Assembly (NCBI GenBank): GCA_023227835.1
Contig: JALOCI010000040.1
Span: forward strand, 1-24,596
Length of the DNA stretch: 24,596 nucleotides
Source of the DNA: Bacteroidales bacterium
GTDB lineage: Bacteria; Bacteroidota; Bacteroidia; Bacteroidales; UBA932
Reading direction: 5' to 3'
The notes below the pieces were generated by a model. It was not told where the DNA came from. It did no database searches and saw only the letters and a list, made by a program, of their open reading frames with translations. Below, piece by piece: positions 7,723 to 16,080 of the stretch; within the stretch, counting starts at the first letter, position 1, and each line of letters begins with the position of its first letter. Both the position numbers and the translations under genes were made by a program.

Positions 7723-9252
7723 ATGACAGAAAAAATCATTATACTTGACTTTGGCTCTCAGGTGACTCAACTCATTGGAAGGAGGGTAAGAGAACACAAT
7801 GTCTACTGTGAAATATACCCCTATAATAAAATTCCGGAAATTGACCTAAGCGTAAAAGGGGTTATATTGTCTGGCAGTCCTTTTTCTGTCCGGGACCCAC
7901 AGGCTCCGCAGGTTGATCTCTCAAACATCAAGGGCAAGTTACCGCTTCTTGCAATATGCTATGGTGCACAATATCTTGCACAGAAATTCGGAGGCGAGGT
8001 CAATCGCTCTTTTTCAAGAGAATACGGAAGAGCCATGCTCTCAATTGAAGATGCTCAATGCCCATTATTCAGAAATATTCCTACCAACAAACAGGTATGG
8101 ATGTCCCACGGGGACACGATATCATCTCTTCCGGACAACTCTGTAGCCATAGCTTCGACAGGTAACATATCAAATGCAGCATTCCGTATTAAAGATGAAG
8201 AGACATATGCTGTTCAGTTCCATCCTGAAGTCTATCATACAGAGATGGGATCCGAGATGCTTGGAAACTTTGTAAAAAATATATGTGGATGCAAAGGAGA
8301 CTGGACGCCTGACTCTTTTATAGAAAACACTATAACCGGTCTGAAACAACAACTTGGAAACGACCACGTGATATTAGGCCTTTCAGGCGGTGTAGATTCC
8401 ACTGTCGCTGCCGTACTTATGAATAAAGCCATTGGAAACAACCTACACTGCATATTTGTCGATAACGGTTTGTTGAGAAAGGATGAGTTCTCGTCAGTCC
8501 TGGCCTCTTATAAAGATATGGGACTGAATGTAACCGGAGTGGATGCCTCCGAAAGATTTCTCTCTGCTCTCAAAGGTGTTACAGATCCCGAGAAAAAAAG
8601 GAAGGCTATCGGAAATGCATTTATAGAGGTTTTTGATGCCGAGGCTCATAAAGTAGAAAATGCAAAATGGCTGGCTCAAGGAACTATTTATCCGGATGTA
8701 ATTGAGTCAACCTCTGTGAACGGACCGAGCTCTACAATCAAGTCTCACCACAACGTTGGCGGACTGCCGGAATACATGAAACTAAAGGTTGTAGAACCGT
8801 TGAGATCGCTTTTTAAAGATGAAGTTCGTAAAGTGGGAAGAACTCTTGAGATAAAAGATGAGCTTATTTCCAGACATCCGTTCCCTGGTCCGGGACTTGG
8901 GATAAGGGTATTAGGCGATGTTACAGCTGAAAAACTTAACATTTTAAAAGAGGCGGACCACTATTTTATTGACGGGCTGAGAAAGGCCGGCTTATATAAT
9001 CAGGTCTGGCAGGCGGCCACAATACTTCTCCCGGTAAAAAGCGTAGGAGTCATGGGAGACGAGAGGACATACGAATATACAATTGCCCTTAGGGCTGTAA
9101 CATCAACAGACGGGATGACTGCAGACTGGGTTCATTTACCGTACGAATTTCTGGCTGATGTCTCAAATGAGATTATAAACAAGGTCAAAGGTGTTAACAG
9201 AGTGGTGTATGACATCTCGTCGAAACCACCTGCAACCATTGAATGGGAGTAA
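7723..9252 (+). CDS. guaA: GMP synthase (glutamine-hydrolysing)
   Basis: 509 residues from ATG 7723. The frame is open further upstream, but that part runs antisense through typA, and MTEKIIILDFGSQ is the conserved GuaA start. It converts XMP to GMP using glutamine and ATP. The class I amidotransferase domain has nucleophile Cys79 (AICYGAQ) and His167/Glu169 (QFHPEVYHTE). The ATP-pyrophosphatase domain carries the P-loop SGGVDS (221-226), and the C-terminal dimerisation domain ends in PPATIEWE. It is monocistronic, convergent with xerD over a 25-nt gap in which I see no hairpin terminator. Confidence 0.97.
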   Translation: MTEKIIILDFGSQVTQLIGRRVREHNVYCEIYPYNKIPEIDLSVKGVILSGSPFSVRDPQAPQVDLSNIKGKLPLLAICYGAQYLAQKFGGEVNRSFSREYGRAMLSIEDAQCPLFRNIPTNKQVWMSHGDTISSLPDNSVAIASTGNISNAAFRIKDEETYAVQFHPEVYHTEMGSEMLGNFVKNICGCKGDWTPDSFIENTITGLKQQLGNDHVILGLSGGVDSTVAAVLMNKAIGNNLHCIFVDNGLLRKDEFSSVLASYKDMGLNVTGVDASERFLSALKGVTDPEKKRKAIGNAFIEVFDAEAHKVENAKWLAQGTIYPDVIESTSVNGPSSTIKSHHNVGGLPEYMKLKVVEPLRSLFKDEVRKVGRTLEIKDELISRHPFPGPGLGIRVLGDVTAEKLNILKEADHYFIDGLRKAGLYNQVWQAATILLPVKSVGVMGDERTYEYTIALRAVTSTDGMTADWVHLPYEFLADVSNEIINKVKGVNRVVYDISSKPPATIEWE

Positions 9253-9277
9253 TTCCTTAATCGGTATAATCTGAAAT

Positions 9278-10192
9278 TTAACGGCGTGGATGGCATCTTA
9301 AAATACCTTCACGCCATTTTTCACTATCCACATGAGTATATATCTCAGTTGTCAGAATGCTTTCATGACCCAGCATCTGTTGTACAACACGCAGATCCGC
9401 ACCATTTTCCACAAGATGAGTTGCAAAAGAATGACGGAATGTATGCGGCGAGATCTCTTTGGTTATTCCGGCTATTTCCGCCTGATGCTTTACAATCAGG
9501 AAAATCATCTGACGAGACAGTTTCCCTCCTCTCCTGTTTAAGAAAACCACATCTTCACAACCATGTTTTACCGGTAATCTTCCCCTTACGGACAAATAGA
9601 CGGTCAATGCATCTGCTGCAGGATCCCCGAGTGGAACAAGTCTCTCCTTGCTTCCCTTTCCCATCACCCTGATAAAGCGTTCTTCCAGAAAAAGGTCCGA
9701 AATCTTCAGGTTCACAACTTCGCTTACCCGCAAACCACATGAGTACAGCACCTCGAATATCGTCTTATTCCTCTCTCCCTCATATGTGGTCCTGTCAACC
9801 GAGTCAATGACAGACAACACCTCCTGTACTGAAAGAACTACCGGAAGATATTGGAGTATCTTGGGGGGGACCAGTTTTTCAGAAGGGTTTGTCATACACT
9901 GTCCACTCTCCTCCAGAAAACCGTAGAAAGACTTCAAGGAACTTATCAGTCTGGCCTGTGACCTTTTTGTTATTCCTGTCTTCATTCTCGAAGAGATAAA
10001 GGCATTAAGAGTCTCCGACGTTACCTCGTCAAGTCTTACACCTCCCTCATTATTTTCGTTTCTCTCAATAAATGAAAGAAGTAACATCATATCAGAACAA
10101 TAAGATCTTATTGTATTATCTGACAGTGAAAGTTCCAGTCTTAAGAACGATGAATAATCAGCAATAAGTGGATCCTGGTATCTCTTTTTCAA
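9278..10192 (-). CDS. xerD: Tyrosine recombinase XerD-like
   Basis: 304 residues, normal for chromosomal Xer recombinases, which resolve chromosome dimers at dif with FtsK. An N-terminal SAM-like core-binding domain (about 8-95) is followed by the catalytic domain with Arg155 (CGLRVSEV), Lys179 (GKGSKER), His250-x-x-Arg253 (HTFRH), His276 (LGHES) and nucleophile Tyr285 (EIYTHV). The likely start is TTG at 10192; no ATG or GTG exists between it and the in-frame stop at 10220-10222, and the next ATG would cut into the core-binding domain. It is divergent from pyk with only 37 nt between them. It is a housekeeping Xer by length and context, not a mobile-element integrase. Xer paralogues in this phylum are hard to separate, so XerC/XerA naming is possible. 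Confidence 0.9.
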   Translation of the reverse strand: MKKRYQDPLIADYSSFLRLELSLSDNTIRSYCSDMMLLLSFIERNENNEGGVRLDEVTSETLNAFISSRMKTGITKRSQARLISSLKSFYGFLEESGQCMTNPSEKLVPPKILQYLPVVLSVQEVLSVIDSVDRTTYEGERNKTIFEVLYSCGLRVSEVVNLKISDLFLEERFIRVMGKGSKERLVPLGDPAADALTVYLSVRGRLPVKHGCEDVVFLNRRGGKLSRQMIFLIVKHQAEIAGITKEISPHTFRHSFATHLVENGADLRVVQQMLGHESILTTEIYTHVDSEKWREGILRCHPRR

Positions 10193-10201
10193 AATTCTCC
10201 G

Positions 10202-10209
10202 TACATTTG
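10202..10209 (+). promoter_or_regulatory. -7 box for pyk
   Basis: TACATTTG, a full TAnnTTTG match, lies 20 nt upstream of the pyk ATG. No clear -33 TTG is seen. Confidence 0.6.
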
Positions 10210-10214
10210 TGAAA

Positions 10215-10222
10215 CAAAATTA
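10215..10222 (-). promoter_or_regulatory. -7 box for xerD
   Basis: Minus-strand TAATTTTG matches TAnnTTTG, 22 nt upstream of the xerD TTG start. It sits 5 nt from the pyk box in a face-to-face arrangement, so the two start points would cross. Confidence 0.5.
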
Positions 10223-10229
10223 GCAAAAT

Positions 10230-11648
10230 ATGCACGAAAAGAAAACCAAGATAATCTGCACGATTTCCGATAAAAAATGTGACTCGGAATTTATCCGCTC
10301 ACTATATGAAGCGGGCATGAACGTTGTGCGGATCAATTCAGCCCACACCACCCTTGATTCATCAATGGAGATTGTCAGGAATGTCAGAAAAGTGTCAGAG
10401 AAGATAGCAATCCTCATTGACACTAAAGGTCCGGAGATAAGGGTGACTGCTATGAGGGAGAGTGATGGATACAAGGTTAACAAAGGTGATGAGGTGGTTT
10501 TTGCAGATGATGTTAACGGCATCTCTTCGAAAGAGTTGTTATATACCAATTATGGCCATTTTGTAAAAGAGGTGCCTGTTGGTGTAAAGATACTTATAGA
10601 CGACGGTGAGATATGCCTCACAACAGTTAATAAGCTTGATGGAAAGCTCGTTTGTACGGCCGACAATAACGGTGTAATAAAGGGCAAGAAAAGCCTCAAT
10701 GTTCCAAATGTAAAAATAATGCTCCCCTCTGTCTCGGATAAGGACAAGGAATTTATAATATGGGCGGCAGACAACAATCTAGACTTTGTTGCCCACTCTT
10801 TCGTCAGGAACAGAGATGACCTTATAGCCGTCCAAAGAATATTGGATGCAAAAAAGAGTCATTTGAAAATCATTTCCAAAATTGAGAATCAGGAGGGTGT
10901 TGACAATATTGACGATATTCTTTCCAATTGTTACGGTATCATGGTAGCGAGGGGAGATCTGGGAGTAGAAATCGAGTATCAGAAGATACCTATCATTCAG
11001 AATAACATTATAGAAAAGTGCCATAAAAGGAAGAAACCTGTCATTATTGCAACCCAAATGCTTCATACAATGATAGAGCATCCGAGGCCCACACGGGCAG
11101 AGGTTACCGATGTTGCCAATGCCATTCTAAAAAGCGCTGATGCAATTATGCTGAGCGGAGAGACTGCCGGCGGTGCATATCCTCTTGAAGCAGTTCAAAC
11201 AATGACCAGCATTGCGATGGAGATTGAGAAACATCAGACTCCGTTCTATGACCTTGAGTTGCAAAATGTAACAGAGCCTACAGCAGCAGTGCTGTCTAAA
11301 TGTATTGTTGAGGCAACGGCTAAACTTCCTATAAAGGCGATAGTTCTTGACACTATGTCCGGAAGAACCGGCAGATACCTTTCGGCTTTCAGACCTAATG
11401 TCCCTATATATGCAAAATGCTATAAAGACCATGTAATGAGAGAGCTCGCCCTATCGTACGGTGTTTACGCATACTACACAAACCCGTACGACAGCAAGGA
11501 GGATTTTATCAAAAGTGAAGTTAAGGCCTTGTTGAAGGAAAAATGTTTTAACAGACATGATACAATAGGAGTCGTGGCAGGAAGTTTCGGAACATCAACC
11601 GGAGCAACTTTCATGGAGATCAGTACTGCTATGAATATGATAATGTAG
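10230..11648 (+). CDS. pyk: Pyruvate kinase
   Basis: 472 residues, full length. It transfers phosphate from phosphoenolpyruvate to ADP in the last step of glycolysis. Conserved pieces: RINSAH (34-39), DTKGPEIR (64-71), catalytic Lys217 in ISKIENQEG, the Mg ligands Glu219 and Asp243 (MVARGDLGVE), and IIATQML (272-278). Glu69 in TKGPE corresponds to the residue whose Glu form marks K+-dependent pyruvate kinases, so potassium dependence is predicted. The C-terminal domain is short and ends soon after GVVAGSFGTSTGATF; there is no extra PEP-utiliser domain. The 3' end overlaps the convergent nth gene by 54 bp. Confidence 0.97.
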   Translation: MHEKKTKIICTISDKKCDSEFIRSLYEAGMNVVRINSAHTTLDSSMEIVRNVRKVSEKIAILIDTKGPEIRVTAMRESDGYKVNKGDEVVFADDVNGISSKELLYTNYGHFVKEVPVGVKILIDDGEICLTTVNKLDGKLVCTADNNGVIKGKKSLNVPNVKIMLPSVSDKDKEFIIWAADNNLDFVAHSFVRNRDDLIAVQRILDAKKSHLKIISKIENQEGVDNIDDILSNCYGIMVARGDLGVEIEYQKIPIIQNNIIEKCHKRKKPVIIATQMLHTMIEHPRPTRAEVTDVANAILKSADAIMLSGETAGGAYPLEAVQTMTSIAMEIEKHQTPFYDLELQNVTEPTAAVLSKCIVEATAKLPIKAIVLDTMSGRTGRYLSAFRPNVPIYAKCYKDHVMRELALSYGVYAYYTNPYDSKEDFIKSEVKALLKEKCFNRHDTIGVVAGSFGTSTGATFMEISTAMNMIM

Positions 11649-12260
11649 GCACCATTTATTCAGACCGCACAAGTTACATTTCGGCTTTCTTGCCAGACAT
11701 ATATAACGACCGTGCAGAATAAGCCAGTGGTGGGCTGTTGCTCTTTTCTCCGCTGGAATGTTGGCCGTAAGATCAAGTTCGACACCCAGAGGAGTCGTTT
11801 TATCTGATAAACCCAGCCTCCTTGATATTCTGAATACATGAGTATCCACCGCAATCACCTGTTTGCCGAAAATGACAGATGCAACAACATTGGCTGTTTT
11901 TCTTCCAACCCCGGGCAACTCCTGAAGTAACAGTGGATCTGAAGGAACTATGGAATTGAATCTGTTTACAAGCACCCTGGCCATGTTTACAAGATGCTTA
12001 CTTTTATTGTTAGGATATGTTACAGATGATATATACTTAAAAACCTCCTGTACCGACGATGCTGCCAGAACTTCCGGATTAGGATATCTTGAAAAGAGCT
12101 CCCTTGTAACCATATTGACTCTCTTGTCTGTACACTGGGCAGAAAGGATAACTGCGACAAGAAGCTGAAAAGGGTTGTCGTACAAGAGCTCACTCTCGGC
12201 AACAGGCATATTCTTTTCAAACCAATTAATGACACCTTTGTATCGCTCTTCTTTATTCAT
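11595..12260 (-). CDS. nth: Endonuclease III (DNA glycosylase/AP lyase)
   Basis: 221 residues from ATG 12260. The frame opens further upstream, but those 21 codons lie inside ftsE and do not resemble Nth; MNKEERY is the usual start. It removes oxidised pyrimidines in base excision repair. The helix-hairpin-helix LPGVGRKTANVV (115-126) contains catalytic Lys121, and Asp139 lies in AVDTHVFR. The 4Fe-4S ligands are Cys188, Cys195, Cys198 and Cys204, in the exact C-x6-C-x2-C-x5-C pattern. The start overlaps the ftsE stop by 8 nt, indicating coupled translation. The last ~17 residues, after the cluster, extend antisense into pyk. Confidence 0.96.
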   Translation of the reverse strand: MNKEERYKGVINWFEKNMPVAESELLYDNPFQLLVAVILSAQCTDKRVNMVTRELFSRYPNPEVLAASSVQEVFKYISSVTYPNNKSKHLVNMARVLVNRFNSIVPSDPLLLQELPGVGRKTANVVASVIFGKQVIAVDTHVFRISRRLGLSDKTTPLGVELDLTANIPAEKRATAHHWLILHGRYICLARKPKCNLCGLNKWCLHYHIHSSTDLHESCSG

Positions 12261-12978
12261 ACAGCAATTGGGAAAAATCAATCTCTTGCGTCTCCACAAT
12301 CTCTTTAAATACAAGATTTTCACATAGCATGAGCTTCCCGGGGTATCGTTTGAGTAAAGCCCGGTTATGAGTGACCATTATTATTGCCGGCTCTTGTTCT
12401 TTATGAATTCTCATAAGAAGATCCATTATCTCACATGCTGTATCGGAATCAAGATTTCCTGTAGGTTCATCGGCAAGAATTATCTGAGGATCATTTAAAA
12501 GAGCGCGGGCTATAGCAACTCGCTGTTGTTCTCCTCCGGATAACTGATGCGGCATCTTGTGTGCTTTTAGAAGCATTCCTACACTTTCAAGTTTACTCTT
12601 GATTTTATGTTCAATCTCTTTAGAGTTGGTCCAACCGGTGGATTGCAACACGAATTTCAGGTTATCGAATACACTCCTGTCTGTAAGGAGTTGGAAATCC
12701 TGAAAGACAATACCGATTTTTCTCCTAAGAAGTGGTATCTGGTTCCGTTTAATCTTTTTAAGATCAAAACCGGCAATATATGCCTCACCTTTAGCCACCG
12801 GGATCTCCCCTATTATTGTCTTAATTACGGAAGACTTTCCACTACCCACTCTGCCAACGATATAGACAAATTCTCCTGCATTGACGGTAAGATTAACATC
12901 AGACAGAATCAGGCTATCCTCTTTTATAATATCTACTCCACTAAGTTCTATTAATTTTTTGTTTTTTTCAGTCGGCAT
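12253..12978 (-). CDS. ftsE: FtsE-like ABC transporter ATP-binding protein
   Basis: 241 residues. Single ABC ATPase: Walker A GRVGSGKSS (42-50), Q-loop Gln93 (VFQDFQLL), signature LSGGEQQR (146-153), Walker B IILADEPTG (166-174), H-loop His204 (VTHNR). The sequence around the Q-loop (RRKIGIVFQDFQLLTDRSVFDNL) is typical of FtsE. FtsE works with the membrane protein FtsX to activate murein hydrolases at the septum. No ftsX is adjacent, so the assignment rests on sequence; a LolD-like role is the main alternative. It forms a two-gene unit with nth by an 8-nt overlap. Confidence 0.82.
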   Translation of the reverse strand: MPTEKNKKLIELSGVDIIKEDSLILSDVNLTVNAGEFVYIVGRVGSGKSSVIKTIIGEIPVAKGEAYIAGFDLKKIKRNQIPLLRRKIGIVFQDFQLLTDRSVFDNLKFVLQSTGWTNSKEIEHKIKSKLESVGMLLKAHKMPHQLSGGEQQRVAIARALLNDPQIILADEPTGNLDSDTACEIMDLLMRIHKEQEPAIIMVTHNRALLKRYPGKLMLCENLVFKEIVETQEIDFSQLLYE

Positions 12979-12997
12979 AATTTTCGCTATTTCCTTA

Positions 12998-13005
12998 CAA
13001 AATTA
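12998..13005 (-). promoter_or_regulatory. -7 box for ftsE-nth
   Basis: Minus-strand TAATTTTG matches TAnnTTTG, 19 nt upstream of the ftsE start. Confidence 0.5.
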
Positions 13006-13006
13006 C

Positions 13007-13014
13007 TAAATTTG
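13007..13014 (+). promoter_or_regulatory. -7 box for the TPR/barrel operon
   Basis: TAAATTTG matches TAnnTTTG, 36 nt upstream of the TPR gene start, back-to-back with the ftsE box and one base apart. Confidence 0.55.
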
Positions 13015-13050
13015 AAACCTAAACCATTATTTGGGCAAATTATTTCTTAA

Positions 13051-16000
13051 ATGAATAGACTTATAAAAAGATGGAGCCTGTCACTAAGTGCAATCCTCTT
13101 TTCAATCACACTAACATCAGCACAAGACCAGCATCCGGGATTCCACTACTCCAGACATTATAACAGAGGAGTGGAACTTTACAACAAATCTCTTTTTCAA
13201 TCTGCGGAAGTGGAATTTGACAAAGCTATTCTGCTTATATCAGAGGACATGGTTGTTCGAAGAGCGGAAGCGGAAGGGTACAAAGTACTGATTGCCATTG
13301 AGCTTAACAAGCCTAACAAGGAAGCGCTTGTCAAAGAGTATGAAGCAGACTACCCTTATTCCAATCAAATGGGTTCTATCTACCTGAGTTTTGCAACATC
13401 ATTTTTCAACGAGGAAAACTTTGAACAGGCTCTGGAACTGCTGAACAAGATTGAGATTAAGAACCTCAGTAAGGGTCAGGTTGCAGAGTATAAATTCAGG
13501 CTCGGTTATTCGCACATGAGAGTTGGAAACCTTATCAAGGCATTATCAATATTTGATGCTCTGTATTCGGGACCATATACTACATATTCAAACCCGGCAT
13601 GTTATTACTCGGCTTATATCCACTATATGCTAAAAGAGTTCAAGCAAGCGAAATCCGGTTTTGCAAAAATATCCGGAGACTCAAGATTCAGCCTGCTCGC
13701 CAGGTTTTATACACTCGAATCAGATTTCATGCTTAAGGATTATGATTCAGTTATAACAAACGGTGAACTTCTGTACGAACTTTTATCAGAGGAGTTCCGG
13801 ACCAAGACAGCAAGAATGCTCTCAGAAGCATATTACGACAAGGGTGAGACACAAAAGGCTCAGTCATATTTCGACAAATACTCTCAGACCAGCTCATCCC
13901 TTTCCAGGAACGACCTGTATTACCAAGGGCTCATTTCATACAAGCTAAAGAGTTACAAGCTTGCCGTGGAATCATTTGGAAAGATTTTAAACACGGCAGA
14001 CTCCCTGACTCAAAATGCAAAATATCACATGGGATTTTGTTATGCCGAGATGAAAAACAAACAACAGGCCCTGACTCTTTTTAAAGAAGCATCCGAGATG
14101 AATTTTGACCAGCTGCTCAAGGAGGACGCAATGTTTAACTATGCAAAGCTCTCTTTTGACCTGAATTCAGACATATCAAAATTTCAAAACTATCTGTCCA
14201 CGTACTCACCTCCCGACACTAAGTTCAACGAGATACAAAACTATATTTCAAGCCACTACCTCGTTTCCGGAGATTACAAGTCAGCAGTGGAGGCGTTAAA
14301 ACTTATCAGGCGCCCGACTGACAGGGACAGACAAAATTTACAGAAAGCCTCATTTTTAAGAGGGATGCAACTGGTTGATCTGGGGAGTTATCGTGATGCC
14401 ATTCAATATCTTGAATTATCGATAGGCAATTCCAACGGAAATATTTACCTGAAAAATCTGTCCTCTTTTTGGTTAGCGGAGGCTTACTACAGAAACGGAC
14501 AATTCCAGAAATCGATAGAAATCAATCAGGTTTTAATAGGTAAAGATTTAAGTTTCAGAAAAACCGCCGAGTATCCTGTCGCTCTTTTTAATCTTGCTTA
14601 CGGGTATTTCAAACTTCCTGATTACAAAAAAGCTGAGGAGATGTTCAAAAAATATCTTTCAAACTCATCATCTGCACCGTCATATGTGTCGGAAGCCAGA
14701 CTTAGACTGGGAGATTGTCTTTTCATGCAGAAAAACTACAATGCTGCGATTGACATCTATTCGGAAGTAAGTCAAAAGGACCAACTTTCATATACCTATG
14801 CAAGGTATCAGATGTCGGTATCATACGGACTTATTGGTGACGACGGAAAAAAGGTTGAAGTTCTGAAAGAGGTTGTTAATTCAAAGGTCAGAAACAGATA
14901 TTATCCCGAGGTTCTTTACGAACTTGGAAGGACACTTGTCCAGACAGGGTCAAACAGCGAGGCTGTACAGTATTTCAAAGAGTTAAGTGAAGAGTATCGT
15001 GAGGGCCCTTATTACACTAAAGCATTACTGGAACTTGGGCTGATATGCCTTAACACGCAGGATAATGCCGGGGCTACCGATTATTACAAGAAGATACTTG
15101 AGCAAGGGCCGGATTCTCCTGAGGCACAAAGTGCCATTGCCGGACTGGAAAATATATATCAGGAAAAGGGTGAAGCGGAAGAGTTTCTCTCATACCTTGA
15201 CCAGAAAGGACTTTCCACAACAAAATCTGCCGGCGACAAGGAGCTGATGCTGTTTAATTCTGCCGAGAAGCTTTACCTTTCAGGCAATACTGCCGGTGCA
15301 ATAAGCTCTCTTACATCTTTTGCAACAAGATACCCTTTAAGCATTAAACTTTCTCAGGTATATTATTATCTCGGAGAGCTATATATGAAAGCCGACAAGC
15401 CGGAACAAGCTCTTGACGCATACATGAAGGTTATGCAACAGGGAGAAGGCTCTTTTGTTGAACTGGCAACACTTAATTACGCCAGGATTGCATACAGGTT
15501 AGAGAAATACAAAAAAGCACTTGAGGGGTATTCTACTCTGAGCATAATTGCCAAATTACCAAACAATAAGACAGAAGCAGAAGTTGGAAGAATCAACTCC
15601 TTCTTTATGGACAAGCAATATGAAAATGCTATAGCAGAGGCCAAGAAGATTCAGACTCAGAATTTGGACGAATCCAATCAACAGCGGGTAAAGTATGTTA
15701 TGGCTAAATCATATTTCCTGCTTGGGGAAAGGAGCAAGGCTCTTCCACTCCTGAAAGAGATTGCAAAAAACAAAGCGATACCTGAAGGTGCGGAATGTCA
15801 GTATATGATTATCACAAACGCATTTGACAATGGTGACTTTACAACTGTAGAGAAAGAGGTATTTGCCTTTTCTGATTCTAACACACCTCAGACCTACTGG
15901 CTTGCCAAGAGCTTCATACTTCTCGGTGACAGCTATGCAGAGAGAGAGAACTGGGAACAGGCAGAAGCGACTTTTAAAAGCATTCTCGATTCATATAAAT

Positions 16001-16071
16001 CAACATCAAAAGATGATATAGCCGATCAGGTAAAGATGAGGCTTTCAAAAATTGCAAAAAAGACTAAATAA
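13051..16071 (+). CDS. Large exported tetratricopeptide-repeat protein
   Basis: 1006 residues with a signal peptide (MNRLIKRWSLSLSAILFSIT, cleavage near LTSAQ/DQ). No lipobox Cys is seen, so it is probably a soluble periplasmic protein. The rest is a TPR solenoid: I can pick out about 20 helix-pair units spread over the whole length, for example YNRGVELYNKSLFQSAEVEF (about 37-56), LYYQGLISYKLKSYKLAVES, ALFNLAYGYFKLPDYKKAEE, VYYYLGELYMKADKPEQALD and LLGDSYAERENWEQAEATFK near the C-terminus. There is no catalytic domain. TPR arrays bind other proteins, so a scaffold or adaptor role is likely. The next gene, 9 nt downstream, encodes an outer-membrane barrel, which makes that barrel the obvious candidate partner; this is inference from position. 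Confidence 0.88.
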   Translation: MNRLIKRWSLSLSAILFSITLTSAQDQHPGFHYSRHYNRGVELYNKSLFQSAEVEFDKAILLISEDMVVRRAEAEGYKVLIAIELNKPNKEALVKEYEADYPYSNQMGSIYLSFATSFFNEENFEQALELLNKIEIKNLSKGQVAEYKFRLGYSHMRVGNLIKALSIFDALYSGPYTTYSNPACYYSAYIHYMLKEFKQAKSGFAKISGDSRFSLLARFYTLESDFMLKDYDSVITNGELLYELLSEEFRTKTARMLSEAYYDKGETQKAQSYFDKYSQTSSSLSRNDLYYQGLISYKLKSYKLAVESFGKILNTADSLTQNAKYHMGFCYAEMKNKQQALTLFKEASEMNFDQLLKEDAMFNYAKLSFDLNSDISKFQNYLSTYSPPDTKFNEIQNYISSHYLVSGDYKSAVEALKLIRRPTDRDRQNLQKASFLRGMQLVDLGSYRDAIQYLELSIGNSNGNIYLKNLSSFWLAEAYYRNGQFQKSIEINQVLIGKDLSFRKTAEYPVALFNLAYGYFKLPDYKKAEEMFKKYLSNSSSAPSYVSEARLRLGDCLFMQKNYNAAIDIYSEVSQKDQLSYTYARYQMSVSYGLIGDDGKKVEVLKEVVNSKVRNRYYPEVLYELGRTLVQTGSNSEAVQYFKELSEEYREGPYYTKALLELGLICLNTQDNAGATDYYKKILEQGPDSPEAQSAIAGLENIYQEKGEAEEFLSYLDQKGLSTTKSAGDKELMLFNSAEKLYLSGNTAGAISSLTSFATRYPLSIKLSQVYYYLGELYMKADKPEQALDAYMKVMQQGEGSFVELATLNYARIAYRLEKYKKALEGYSTLSIIAKLPNNKTEAEVGRINSFFMDKQYENAIAEAKKIQTQNLDESNQQRVKYVMAKSYFLLGERSKALPLLKEIAKNKAIPEGAECQYMIITNAFDNGDFTTVEKEVFAFSDSNTPQTYWLAKSFILLGDSYAERENWEQAEATFKSILDSYKSTSKDDIADQVKMRLSKIAKKTK

Positions 16072-16080
16072 ACTTGAAGC

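Noticed and set aside
9278..10192. xerD as a mobile-element integrase
   Set aside because: Length, lack of an arm-binding domain, housekeeping neighbours and no nearby att-like repeats point to a chromosomal Xer recombinase.
12261..12323. Longer N-terminus for Nth starting at 12323
   Set aside because: It lies in ftsE in another frame and has no similarity to Nth starts; ATG 12260 is the normal one.
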